DNA of 64,000 nucleotides from Clostridiaceae bacterium. GTDB taxonomy: Bacteria; Bacillota; Clostridia; Oscillospirales; Acutalibacteraceae. Numbering within the stretch: position 1 is the stretch's first letter; each line of letters opens with the position of its first letter. Below are positions 41,502 through 51,079 of this stretch, one piece after another. The stretch lies in assembly GCA_030530095.1 (NCBI GenBank), contig JAUMVO010000010.1:1-64000 (forward strand), read 5' to 3'. The notes under the pieces are model-generated. The model was not told the origin of the DNA. It was given only the letters and a program-made list of their open reading frames with translations, and did no database searches. The translations under genes were made by a program, and so were the position numbers.

Positions 41502-42887
41502 TTAGTCCTCCTTATAAAAGCCCTTCAACAAGGGATAAAGTTGCCTGTATTTTTTATATTTTCCGGCGTACAAACCGGCAAGAGCCTTATCGGGTGAAAC
41601 CGTATATTTGATTTCCGGTTTTGTTTTTATGCCTGCCGCCAGAAGCGCTCCGCCGTATGCGGGGCCTTCGTTGTCAATAACGGACAGTTCAATTCCGAGT
41701 ATGTCTGCGAGAATCTGCATCCACGGCCTGTTCTTGGTTCCGCCGCCGCAAACCGTGGCTTTTGTGATTTCATTCGGGCAAAGCTCAACGCAGTCCTTAA
41801 TCGCAAACGAAACGCCTTCAAAAACCGCTCTCTGCATATCCTCCCTCGAGGTAGCGTGCGTAAGGCCGATAAATGCGCCCTTCACGTCGCCGTCGTTGTG
41901 CGGACAGCGCTCGCCCGACAGATACGGAAGAAAATACAAATCATTGTTTTCACCCGTGCCGATATTATATCCGCTCTCAAACACGGTTTCATTTAGCCAT
42001 TTGTTACAGCTTGCCGCTGATAAAATACAACCCATAAGGTGATATTTACCGTTTGCGTGGCAGAAGGAGTGCAAGGCGGGATTTTCCGTCTTAACGTAAG
42101 CGTCTGTCGGGATGAAAACCGTTCCGCTTGTGCCAAGTGAAATGTTGCACTGTCCTTCGTTCACGGTATTTGTGCCTATTGCGGCGGCTGCATTGTCGCC
42201 TGCGCCGGCAACGACGTCACAGTCAAGGCCGAACAAATTTGTTCTGCCGATAACCTCATAGCTTTCAAAAACAGTCGGTAGATATTTTTTATCTATTCCG
42301 ATTATGCCGAGCATTTCGTCCGACCAGTTTCTGTTTTCAACATCAAAGTACAGAGTGCCCGAAGCGTCGCTGACATCGGTTGCGAACACGCCTGTAAGTC
42401 TGTAATTGATATAGTCTTTAGGCAGACAGATTTTTCGGCATTTTGAAAATGCTTCGGGCTCGTTTTCCTTAACCCAGAGAATTTTCGGTGCGGTAAAGCC
42501 CGCAAACGCTATATTGCCCGTCAGCTCCTGCAAACGCTCTTTGCCGATAACGTTGTTGAGAAAATCGGTCTGCTTTTCCGTTCTTGTGTCGTTCCAGAGA
42601 ATTGCAGGGCGAAGCACGTTGTCATTCCCGTCGAGCATAACAAGTCCGTGCATCTGACCGCCGACGCCTATACCCTTTATTTCGCCCTTGTCAAAGCCGT
42701 CTGTCAGCTCGGTGATTCCCTCGCAGACGGCGTTCCACCAGTCTTCGGGATTCTGCTCGCTCCATTTGGGATGCGGAAAATAAAGAGGATATTCCTTTGA
42801 AACGGTTTTGAGTATAGCGGCATTTTCGTCGCACAGTATCAGTTTTACCGCCGAGGTGCCCAGATCAATTCCGATATAAAGGCTCAC
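41502..42887 (-). CDS. xylB: Xylulokinase (FGGY family)
   Basis: A 461-aa sugar kinase. The N-terminal phosphate loop is YIGIDLGTSAVKLIL. WSEQNPEDWW, GVGGQMHGLVMLD, LWNDTRT and the second-domain AGAGDNAAAAIGTNTV and VCGGGTKNRPWMQILAD are the FGGY signatures in the version found in xylulokinases. It phosphorylates D-xylulose to enter the pentose phosphate pathway. The gene overlaps the upstream GH3 by 4 nt and precedes the isomerase. Confidence 0.88.
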   Translation of the reverse strand: MSLYIGIDLGTSAVKLILCDENAAILKTVSKEYPLYFPHPKWSEQNPEDWWNAVCEGITELTDGFDKGEIKGIGVGGQMHGLVMLDGNDNVLRPAILWNDTRTEKQTDFLNNVIGKERLQELTGNIAFAGFTAPKILWVKENEPEAFSKCRKICLPKDYINYRLTGVFATDVSDASGTLYFDVENRNWSDEMLGIIGIDKKYLPTVFESYEVIGRTNLFGLDCDVVAGAGDNAAAAIGTNTVNEGQCNISLGTSGTVFIPTDAYVKTENPALHSFCHANGKYHLMGCILSAASCNKWLNETVFESGYNIGTGENNDLYFLPYLSGERCPHNDGDVKGAFIGLTHATSREDMQRAVFEGVSFAIKDCVELCPNEITKATVCGGGTKNRPWMQILADILGIELSVIDNEGPAYGGALLAAGIKTKPEIKYTVSPDKALAGLYAGKYKKYRQLYPLLKGFYKED

Positions 42888-44938
42888 AGTTTCACCTCCG
42901 TAACGTCTTCGCTGTTCTGTCCGACAAAGAATGTGTATTTATCTTCAAGATACCATTCTTTATTTTCGGGATTATAGAACTTTAGATTATTTTTGTCTAT
43001 TGCGATTTTTACGCTTTCGTTTTCGCCCGCTTTGACGAACACCTTCTTAAAGCCTTTGAGCAGTTTTACGGTATGCTCGCCCTCCGCGCCGGCGTAAACC
43101 TGAACAACCGTCTTGCCGTCACGTCCGCCCTTGTTGGCGACGTTAAGCGAGATTTCAACGCTGTCTCCCGTATCCTTCGCTTTGATTTTTGTGTACCTGA
43201 ATTCCGTATATGACAGACCGAAGCCGAAGGGATAAGCCGCCTTTTTTTGCTCCTTATCAAGCAGGGTATAGCCGTGATAATAACCGTAGGTAATATCTCT
43301 CGTCTTTGCGCTCGGGAAAAGGAAATCAGGATAATCGTTTTCATCCTTCGCCATTGTAAACGGAAGATGTCCCGAGGGATTAACCTTGCCCGAAATCAGC
43401 TCTGCGAGCGCATTTCCGCCCTCCATACCGCTGTAAAACGAATGAAGTATTGCGTTTGCGCCGTCCTTCCATTCCTCAATTATATAAGCGCTGCCGCCGA
43501 TAATATTAACTATAACCTTATCAAATACTCTGCAGGCGGAATGTATCAGTCTAACCTCATCCTCGGGTATGCGAAGCGAATATCTGTCGCCGCCCATAGC
43601 TTTCTGAGTAGTCTTGTCGCTCTTTGAGAAGTTGGCGAGATTTTCGCCCTCCTGCTTATAATCGCTGCCGACGCAAACGACAACTGCGTCGCAGGCTTTC
43701 AGCTTCGGAATGCCCGGTGAAAAAGCCGTACCCTCGAAAAGAACAACGTTTTCTTTGCCGTAAAGGTTGCAAAGTCCCTCGTACGGCGTAACCGTATAAG
43801 GCGCAAAGACCGAGCTTGAGCCGTGGTCGCCGACGTTGATTTTATTTGCATATCTGCCGATAATGCCGACTTTTGAGCCCTGTGCAAGCGGAAGCACGCC
43901 GTCGTTTTTGAGCAGTACCGTACCTTCAAGCGCCGCCTTTTTTGCAAGCTGAGTGTGCTTTTTGCAGGCGACAACCGATTTCGGCGTGTCCTTCAATTTC
44001 GGAGTAATTTTGATTAAACCCCGTAAAATGCTCTGCACCGATGCATCAATGTCGTCCATTGACACCTTGCCCGTTTTCAGGTCAAGCGGCAGCGTCGCAT
44101 AGTGCATAATCTGCGGCATTTCAATATCAAGTCCTGCCTTAAGCGCCTTCGGGGCGTTTCTGACGCCCATAAGGAAGTCGGAAATAGTGAAACCCGTGAA
44201 GCCCCACTCATCTCTGAGCTCATCTTTGAGCAGATATTTGCTCTCGCAGCAATGCTCGCCTCTGAAAAGATTATAAGCGCCCATTATCGACATTGCGCCT
44301 GCGTCGATACAAGCCTTGAAATGCGGGAGGTAAACCTCGTGAAGCGTCTTGTCGTCGCACAGCACATTTACGTCAAAGCGGATATTCTCAATACTGTTGA
44401 CTGCATAGTGCTTCGGGCACGCTATAATGCCCTTGTCCTGCACCGCCCTTGTAAGCGCCGCGCCCATTCTGCCGAGCAGATACGGATCCTCGCCGTAGGT
44501 TTCCTGCGCTCTGCCCCAGCGGGGATTGCGAAGCAGATTAATGCAGATACCTGCGAAATAATTTCCGCCCTGAGCCGCAACCTCGTCGGCTATTGCAGAG
44601 CCGATTTCGTATTCAAGCTCATCGTCAAACGATGCGCCCCTGAGCATTGAAACGGGGAAGCAGGTACTGTTTCCCATAACAACTCCTCTCGGGCCGTCGG
44701 AAAAGGCAACCTCGGGTATGCCGAGTCTTTTCACACCGCCCGCAATACACGGACGGCAGTTGTACTTCTGTCCTTTGGTAATCAGGTCAACGCCGTTGCG
44801 AAGGAAAAAGCGCTTGCCCGAAAGCATGTGAAGCTTTTCGGCGGTTTTCAGCTGACTGCAAAGCTCACGTGCAACTGAGTACAGGTTTTCATCCGTGGGA
44901 TTCTGATTGTATTTTTTTACCGCATCGTTAAAATTCAT
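42884..44938 (-). CDS. Glycoside hydrolase family 3, beta-glucosidase-like
   Basis: A 684-aa cytoplasmic enzyme without signal peptide. N-terminal barrel: DGPRGVVMG, NPRWGRAQETYGEDPYLLGRMGAALTRAVQ, CPKHYAVNSIE, and the nucleophile Asp in GFTGFTISDF. C-terminal domain: LKNDGVLPL, VVCVGSDYKQEGE, YPFGFGLSYTEF and a closing fibronectin-III-like domain. Domain order is canonical, unlike the permuted GH3 at 56984. It lies between the GH38 mannosidase and xylB in one leftward series. Confidence 0.9.
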   Translation of the reverse strand: MNFNDAVKKYNQNPTDENLYSVARELCSQLKTAEKLHMLSGKRFFLRNGVDLITKGQKYNCRPCIAGGVKRLGIPEVAFSDGPRGVVMGNSTCFPVSMLRGASFDDELEYEIGSAIADEVAAQGGNYFAGICINLLRNPRWGRAQETYGEDPYLLGRMGAALTRAVQDKGIIACPKHYAVNSIENIRFDVNVLCDDKTLHEVYLPHFKACIDAGAMSIMGAYNLFRGEHCCESKYLLKDELRDEWGFTGFTISDFLMGVRNAPKALKAGLDIEMPQIMHYATLPLDLKTGKVSMDDIDASVQSILRGLIKITPKLKDTPKSVVACKKHTQLAKKAALEGTVLLKNDGVLPLAQGSKVGIIGRYANKINVGDHGSSSVFAPYTVTPYEGLCNLYGKENVVLFEGTAFSPGIPKLKACDAVVVCVGSDYKQEGENLANFSKSDKTTQKAMGGDRYSLRIPEDEVRLIHSACRVFDKVIVNIIGGSAYIIEEWKDGANAILHSFYSGMEGGNALAELISGKVNPSGHLPFTMAKDENDYPDFLFPSAKTRDITYGYYHGYTLLDKEQKKAAYPFGFGLSYTEFRYTKIKAKDTGDSVEISLNVANKGGRDGKTVVQVYAGAEGEHTVKLLKGFKKVFVKAGENESVKIAIDKNNLKFYNPENKEWYLEDKYTFFVGQNSEDVTEVKL

Positions 44939-45023
44939 GCGCCCGATTCACCCCTTGCCATATCCGTATTTTAGCATAAATCACCGACGACTTCAACAGT
45001 GAAGCGAAGGCGTTATGTCGGCT

Positions 45024-48000
45024 TTATCTGTAAACCTTCAGGGTCTTGATTTCAAACGGTTCAAATTCAAGACTGACGGTATTATCCTTAACGCTCAGTC
45101 TTTCCTTTTCATCCTCAAGCAGATTTGTAAGAACCGCTCCCGAAACCGATTCGGATAACTTAACATAGGTTACGGTCTTTGAGCCCTCGCATTCATAGAG
45201 CCTGAGCACAAAGGCGTTGCTGCCGTCCTCGGCGGGTTTAACCGCTTCGACTATGATATTCGGTGCGCTCAGCGAAGCAAACTGCTTTGCGTCCGCCCTG
45301 CCGTTTACGGCAAACAGCGGAACATTCAGCTCATACGCGGGATAAACAACCGCTTCGGCACAGTAGGCGCTGTTGTGTATAAGCAGTGAATAGGTCAGCT
45401 TATGAACTCCTCTGTCGCCCGAGCCGTCGGGATGAGTGCCGCCCTTAAGAAGGGAAAGGCAAAGATTGCAGTTTCTGACGGAAATACCGTATTTACAGTC
45501 ATTGAGCACGGCGGCGCCGAAACGCGGCTCGCTGATGTCGGTATAATTTCGGTTGCACACCTCGAATTTTGAAACCTCAAGGCTGTTATTGGCGGTAACG
45601 GGCCGCTCAATTGCACCGAACTGAATTTCGCTTCTCGCCGTTTTTGCCTTGACGTCAAGGTCAAAGCCCGCTTTAAGAAAGCGGTGCGGAGTTTTCCAGT
45701 CAATCTGAGTTTCAAAATCAATTCTCGGGGAATCCGCATAGCAGACAAGGTCCTGAATGATAACGTTGCCTTCTATATTAAACTCACTTCTAAGGCGTAT
45801 TTCAACCGCTCCGTCGCTGACAAGTTCCCTGCCGATAAAACCGTTGACGGGCTTAAGATTTTCAAATACGTCCCAATCAAAATCCCAGTTGTCATAGGAC
45901 TCGGGTACGTCCTCGCCGAAGAGGAATACGCCGAGAGGCTCACCGTCCTTCTTGCGAAGCTGTCTGCCCGATTTTTTGTCAACAAGCGACGAAATATATC
46001 CGTTTTCGTTGAAGGTGATTTCGGCAAACGGGGTTTTGAGAACAGTGCCGTCATATTCAAACGGAGAATCTGATGAAACGGGAACGTCGGACGGCTCAAT
46101 CGACACGCAGGAAAAAGCAGGCACCTTAATTCCTCCTACGGCAAGGCGCTCTTTTCCGTCAATATCGGTATAACGCTGAGAAGGATAGTCCTTTGCATAT
46201 CCCTTAAATTCAATATCGGCAACGTCGTTTCTGTCAAACGAAAGCGTATTGAACAGCGTTACGGCGCGGCTGCCGTCGGTAAGACCTTCGGCGTACTGCG
46301 CGGCTGCGTTTTTATAGTTCTCTATCAGCTCGTCCATTTCCCTGTGGAACACCTCGTACACGGGTGCGATACACGTACCGGGAAGTATATCGTGGAACTG
46401 ATTTTTAAGCAGCGTTTTAAGCCATTTGTCGCTCTGAGCATTACGCTCCTTGCCGCTCAAAACGTTGAAATATTCCATATCGCGAAGCGCATATTCCGCT
46501 TTTCTGTTTTTGCGTTTAACCTCATGAAGCGAGGTAAGCGTGCCTCTGTGCAGCTCAAGATAAAGCTCGTTGTCATATACGGGAAGCTTATCCTTTCCGC
46601 CTTCAAGCTCCTTCATAAAGTCGGAAACCGTCATGCATTCGACTTCGGGCATACCGTCCATTGACGATATTCTCTCGGCAGCCTCAATCATTGCGGGGGT
46701 CGGTCCGCCGCCGCCGTCGCCGAAGCCGTAAGCAATAAGGCGCATATCCGAAGAATCCTTGTTCTGAATATCTCTTATACTGGTTACCGCGTCATATACA
46801 TTCGGCCAGCAATGTGTTCTGTTAAAGTGAGTAAGCACCTCGCTGCCGTCAATACCCTTCCAGACAAAGCTCTCAAAGGGGAAACGGTTATTGTCGTTCC
46901 AGCTGATTTTTGTCGTATAGAAGTATTTCACTTCGCTCTGACGCATAATTTGCGGAATATTGCCGTTGTAGCCAAAGGTGTCGGGCAGCCAGAAGCTGTC
47001 GGCAGTGTAGTTGAAGTTCTCACGGGTAAACTGCTGTCCCTTCAGGAACTGTCTTGCCATCAGCTCGCCCGAGGTGATATTGCAGTCGCACTCGACGTAA
47101 ACTCCGCCGTTGGGCTCGTAACGTCCCTCAGCGACACGCTTTTTCATTTCGCTGAAAATGTCGGGATAATAGTCCTTCATCCACTCCGAATGAAGTGCAG
47201 AGGACTGAATGAATTTATAATCGGGATACTGCTCCATAAGGTGAAGGGCGTTTGAATAAGTTCTCGCGCATTTTCTTACCGTTTCCGAAACGGGCCAGAG
47301 CCACGCCGTGTCCATATGGGAGTGACCTATCACGCCGACCTTTCCGAAAAGGCGGCTGTTCTGTCCTTTGAAGAATTCTCTTGAAATTGCAAGCGCCTTT
47401 CTTACGCCGTCCGCAAAGCCCTGAGCGTCAATGTCGTTAGGCGAAAGAGGAAGAACGGCATTGATTTCAAGAAGCGCATTTTCCGCCCTTGCGGCAAGAA
47501 AACTGTCCTTATCAAAAGCATGAATTATTCCCAGAAGCTCCTTGAGATCAAAAATCAGAGTGAAAAGCTCATCGTTCCTTACACAGATTTTTACGCCGTT
47601 ATAGCAATGCGAAAAGGTCTGACTTCTGTCGGGTTCAAAGTAATTATTGTAAGGGTCGGTATCAGGGTCATAATGTCCCGCGTAACATTCAAATGCGAGC
47701 TCAAAACGCTCCCCTTTCCCGAAAGTGCCTATATACTGAGAGCAGTGAACACCGCCGATATATTCGCGGTTTTTGCTGTTGAATATACCCTTCGGAACGC
47801 CGTTGATAAAGAAAAGCTGTTCAACGCCGCCGCATTCCGACAATGCATAAACCGGTTGTCCCGCCAGCTCTTCGGTAATTTCGAACGAGCCTTTAACCCA
47901 GAGCGAGCCCCACTCGTCGCCCCAGGTTGTTCCTTTTGCTATCGGCTCAGTTACCGAGTCGGGAACGCTTCTGAAATGCTCATGAGTATAAAGCGCCTTA

Positions 48001-48104
48001 ACGTCCCGAAGCTGACCGACCTCGGTGAAAAGCAATCTCTCGTAAATTCTCAGTGAATTTTCAAGCTTTGAAAAAACGCGTCTTTTCATTTTTTCGTTAT
48101 ACAT
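45024..48104 (-). CDS. Alpha-mannosidase, glycoside hydrolase family 38
   Basis: A 1026-aa enzyme without signal peptide. An N-terminal domain of about 250 residues precedes the catalytic domain, which has GVIGHSHMDTAWLWP (zinc His and Asp), EPNGGVYVECDCNITSGELMARQF, and the nucleophile region ADSFWLPDTFGYNGNIPQIM. Then come the middle three-helix domain (LHRGTLTSLHEVKRKNRKAE) and the large beta-sandwich C-terminal half. The family hydrolyses alpha-mannosides with retention, using one zinc ion. Substrates may be plant or host N-glycan fragments. It lies between two GH3 genes. Confidence 0.92.
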   Translation of the reverse strand: MYNEKMKRRVFSKLENSLRIYERLLFTEVGQLRDVKALYTHEHFRSVPDSVTEPIAKGTTWGDEWGSLWVKGSFEITEELAGQPVYALSECGGVEQLFFINGVPKGIFNSKNREYIGGVHCSQYIGTFGKGERFELAFECYAGHYDPDTDPYNNYFEPDRSQTFSHCYNGVKICVRNDELFTLIFDLKELLGIIHAFDKDSFLAARAENALLEINAVLPLSPNDIDAQGFADGVRKALAISREFFKGQNSRLFGKVGVIGHSHMDTAWLWPVSETVRKCARTYSNALHLMEQYPDYKFIQSSALHSEWMKDYYPDIFSEMKKRVAEGRYEPNGGVYVECDCNITSGELMARQFLKGQQFTRENFNYTADSFWLPDTFGYNGNIPQIMRQSEVKYFYTTKISWNDNNRFPFESFVWKGIDGSEVLTHFNRTHCWPNVYDAVTSIRDIQNKDSSDMRLIAYGFGDGGGGPTPAMIEAAERISSMDGMPEVECMTVSDFMKELEGGKDKLPVYDNELYLELHRGTLTSLHEVKRKNRKAEYALRDMEYFNVLSGKERNAQSDKWLKTLLKNQFHDILPGTCIAPVYEVFHREMDELIENYKNAAAQYAEGLTDGSRAVTLFNTLSFDRNDVADIEFKGYAKDYPSQRYTDIDGKERLAVGGIKVPAFSCVSIEPSDVPVSSDSPFEYDGTVLKTPFAEITFNENGYISSLVDKKSGRQLRKKDGEPLGVFLFGEDVPESYDNWDFDWDVFENLKPVNGFIGRELVSDGAVEIRLRSEFNIEGNVIIQDLVCYADSPRIDFETQIDWKTPHRFLKAGFDLDVKAKTARSEIQFGAIERPVTANNSLEVSKFEVCNRNYTDISEPRFGAAVLNDCKYGISVRNCNLCLSLLKGGTHPDGSGDRGVHKLTYSLLIHNSAYCAEAVVYPAYELNVPLFAVNGRADAKQFASLSAPNIIVEAVKPAEDGSNAFVLRLYECEGSKTVTYVKLSESVSGAVLTNLLEDEKERLSVKDNTVSLEFEPFEIKTLKVYR

Positions 48105-48125
48105 AGAGCAACCTCCGTGCGCTTA

Positions 48126-50204
48126 TTATATTTCAAGCGTTAATGAACCCTCGCAGAAGCCGGGCTGACCGTCTCCGATGTAAAGCGTAATACAGCCGTC
48201 GGGCGTTACCCGCTCCCCGTTTTCAAGCACTGCCTTTAACCAGAACTTGTCAATAACAAGCTCGGCGGTCTGCGTCTCACCGCCCTTAAGATACAGCGGG
48301 GCAACCGCGCAAAGCTGAAGTTTCGGTGTTTCGGTGCGGCTGTCGTCAAAATGAGCATAACACTGTACCTTTATTGCACTGTCAACCGCTCCCGTGTTTG
48401 ACACCTCGACGCTTACAACCGCCGCTTCGCCGTCATTCTTTACAACGGTCGGATTTTTGAATTCAAAACTTGTATAGCTCAGACCGTAGCCGAACGGATA
48501 CAGCGGTCTGATATCCGAAAAGCGATATGTTCTGTTTTTCATTGAGTAATCGGTTATGTCGGGAAGCTCATCGCTTTCGTGATAAAACGTAATCGGCAAA
48601 CGTCCGCACGGCGAAAATCTGCCCGCAATAAGTCCTGCAATTGCCAGACCGCCGAGAGCGCCGGGATACCAGCCGTGAATTACGGTCTTTGCCTTGCTTC
48701 TTACGTTTTCGCCGAGATCCGCGCAACTGCCGCATAAAACAACAACAATAACATTGTCGCAAACCTCACAAACCGCCTCGGCAAGTCTTTGCTGATTTTC
48801 GGGAAGCGCCATCGACACTCTGTCGCCGCAATCGGTAAAATCGTTTCCGAAGCCGAGGTCCTCGCCCTCGATTGTGCGGTCAAGTCCGAGACAGAGCACC
48901 GTGACGTCTGCCTCCTCAGCGGCGGCAACGCCCTCGCTGAGAAGCTCGGAAAAGTCGTTCCAGCGCGCTGAATTAACGCCCCTTATTGCAGCGCCGTCAG
49001 CCACGGTAACGCTTGCATTCTTAAACACTCTTCTGATACCGTCGGCAACCGTAATATACTCGTCGGCGTGACCGTTATAGTTTCCCTCAAGAGCCAGACG
49101 GCTCATGGAATTCGGTCCGACTACGGCGATTTTTATTTCGCTGTTTTCGTCAAGCGGAAGGAAAGAGTCTTTGTTTTCAAGTAAGACAAGCGACTCCTTC
49201 GCCGCTCTGAGATTTAACTGCTTATGCTCCTTACAGCAAACCTTGCTGTAGGGTATATCGCTGTACGGTCTGTTTTCTTCAAACTCGCCGAGCATTGTGC
49301 GGATTGTAAACAGTCTTACTGCCGATTCGGTAATATCGCCGTCGGAAACAAGACCGTGTTTATAAGCGTCTTTGAGCGCAATATATGCCTCGCCGCAGTT
49401 CAGGTTACAGCCTGCCTTGAGCGCAGTTGCCGCCGCCTGTTCAAGCGAGTCTGTAAACTTATGTCCCTCGTAAATGTCGTTGATTGCACCGCAGTCGGAA
49501 ACAAAGTAGCCGTTAAAGCCCCACTTGTTTCTGAGTATATCCATAAGGAAGCTGTTTGCGCAGCAGGGCTCGCCGTTAAGCCTGTTATAAGCGCCCATAA
49601 CGCCGGCGACTCCGCTCTCAACCGCCTTCTCGAAGGCGGGCAGATAAGTCTCCGCCAAATCTTTTTTCGTAACCTTCGCATCAAAGCCGTGACGCTCTCC
49701 CTCGGGGCCGGAATGTGCGGCAAAATGCTTTGCGCACGCAGCCGCCTTCAGAAATTCGCCTTCGCCCTGAAGTCCCTTAATGTACTCGGTTGCAATCTGT
49801 GAGGTCAAGAACGGGTCCTCGCCGCAGGTCTCCTGCCCTCTGCCCCAACGCGGATCGCGGAAAATATTTATGTTAGGCGCCCAGTAGGTAAGTCCCTTAT
49901 AAATATCACGGTCGCCGTGAGCGACGCTTTTGTTGTACTTTGCTCTGCCCTCGGTCGATACAGCCTCGGCAACCTCTCTTACAAGAGACGGATTGAAGCT
50001 CGCCGCCATTGCTATTGACTGCGGAAAAACCGTTGCCACGCCTGCTCTCGCTACGCCGTGACACGCCTCGTTCCACCAGTTGTAAGATGAAATATTAAGG
50101 CGTTCGACGGCAGGAGAATTGAACAGCAGCTGTGACATCTTTTCCTCTGCCGTCATCTGCGAGACTATTTTTTTGGCTCTTATTCTCGCTGTTTCATAAT
50201 TCAT
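48126..50204 (-). CDS. Glycoside hydrolase family 3, beta-xylosidase-like
   Basis: A 692-aa enzyme, no signal peptide. The barrel has WWNEACHGVARAG, NIFRDPRWGRGQETCGEDPFLTSQIATEYIKGLQG, CAKHFAAHSGPE and the nucleophile Asp in GYFVSDCGAINDIY, the form seen in xylosidase/arabinosidase-type GH3. The C-terminal domain has LLENKDSFLPLDE, VTVLCLGLDRTIEGE and LYPFGYGLSYTSFEF with a terminal FnIII domain. It is 59 nt downstream of rhaD, so rhamnose catabolism and this glycosidase series are probably one long transcript. Confidence 0.9.
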   Translation of the reverse strand: MNYETARIRAKKIVSQMTAEEKMSQLLFNSPAVERLNISSYNWWNEACHGVARAGVATVFPQSIAMAASFNPSLVREVAEAVSTEGRAKYNKSVAHGDRDIYKGLTYWAPNINIFRDPRWGRGQETCGEDPFLTSQIATEYIKGLQGEGEFLKAAACAKHFAAHSGPEGERHGFDAKVTKKDLAETYLPAFEKAVESGVAGVMGAYNRLNGEPCCANSFLMDILRNKWGFNGYFVSDCGAINDIYEGHKFTDSLEQAAATALKAGCNLNCGEAYIALKDAYKHGLVSDGDITESAVRLFTIRTMLGEFEENRPYSDIPYSKVCCKEHKQLNLRAAKESLVLLENKDSFLPLDENSEIKIAVVGPNSMSRLALEGNYNGHADEYITVADGIRRVFKNASVTVADGAAIRGVNSARWNDFSELLSEGVAAAEEADVTVLCLGLDRTIEGEDLGFGNDFTDCGDRVSMALPENQQRLAEAVCEVCDNVIVVVLCGSCADLGENVRSKAKTVIHGWYPGALGGLAIAGLIAGRFSPCGRLPITFYHESDELPDITDYSMKNRTYRFSDIRPLYPFGYGLSYTSFEFKNPTVVKNDGEAAVVSVEVSNTGAVDSAIKVQCYAHFDDSRTETPKLQLCAVAPLYLKGGETQTAELVIDKFWLKAVLENGERVTPDGCITLYIGDGQPGFCEGSLTLEI

Positions 50205-50263
50205 TTTGCACCTCGCAAGCCGTTAAAGCACAGCCGCAGATTTACAGCGGCACTGTTTTAAAA

Positions 50264-51079
50264 TCAGATGTTCAGATAATCCTTACGGTAATCAACGCCG
50301 AAGAACTCTGCAAGCTCCTTGAGCTGGCTGTCCTCAATCGTATTGACTTGAGGTAAATGTGCGGTCAGCATATACTGCTTCGCCGCCTTCTCGACTGTTT
50401 CAATAAGTCCGAAGGTTTCGTCCATATCCCTGCCCGCTCCGTAAATGCCGTGAAGCGTCCAGACGACAAGGCGGTATTTCTTCATCTTTTCGGCAGTCGC
50501 CTCGCCTATTTCATTCGTGCCGCAGACCATCCACGGCAAAACGCCCAGACCGTCGGGAAATACCACTATGCTCTCGGTCATCTGTTTCCAGAGCGTGCGT
50601 GTAAGCGCCCTTTCGTCCATCTCGTGTACCTGCGTCATGGCAAGCGTGTAATCGGGATGGCAGTGCATTATAATTCTGTTTTCGGGATTGACGGAAAGCC
50701 TTGAAATATGGCTCATCAGGTGCGCAGGTAATTCGCTTGTGAATCTGCCGCCGTCGGCATAACCCCAGAGAAGCTCGGCGGTTGCGCCGTCGTCTGCAAT
50801 TCTAATAATACCGAGGTTGTTTTCGGGGTCCTTTTCAATGTTTTTGAAATATTTACCCGTACCCGTTACGATAAAAATTCTGCCGATAAGCTCGTTTGCC
50901 TGAAATCCCGTCGGAATGGTACGTATAACCTTATTTAAGTCAAGATACTGCGCTACCTCGTTTTCGTCGAGTAAGTAACTGATATTGCCGCCGTTTCTTT
51001 CATCCCAGCCGAGACGGTACATATTGGACGCAGTCTCGCACATTTTCTTCAAAAACGGTGCGTCAAATATATTTTTCAT
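50264..51079 (-). CDS. rhaD: L-rhamnulose-1-phosphate aldolase
   Basis: Class II zinc aldolase cleaving rhamnulose-1-phosphate to dihydroxyacetone phosphate and L-lactaldehyde; 271 aa. Seen: WDERNGGNISYLLDE, IFIVTGTGKYF, MHCHPDYTLAMTQV (zinc His pair) and LHGIYGAGRDMDETFGLIETVEKAA. It overlaps rhaA by 4 nt and completes rhaB-rhaA-rhaD. Confidence 0.94.
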   Translation of the reverse strand: MKNIFDAPFLKKMCETASNMYRLGWDERNGGNISYLLDENEVAQYLDLNKVIRTIPTGFQANELIGRIFIVTGTGKYFKNIEKDPENNLGIIRIADDGATAELLWGYADGGRFTSELPAHLMSHISRLSVNPENRIIMHCHPDYTLAMTQVHEMDERALTRTLWKQMTESIVVFPDGLGVLPWMVCGTNEIGEATAEKMKKYRLVVWTLHGIYGAGRDMDETFGLIETVEKAAKQYMLTAHLPQVNTIEDSQLKELAEFFGVDYRKDYLNI

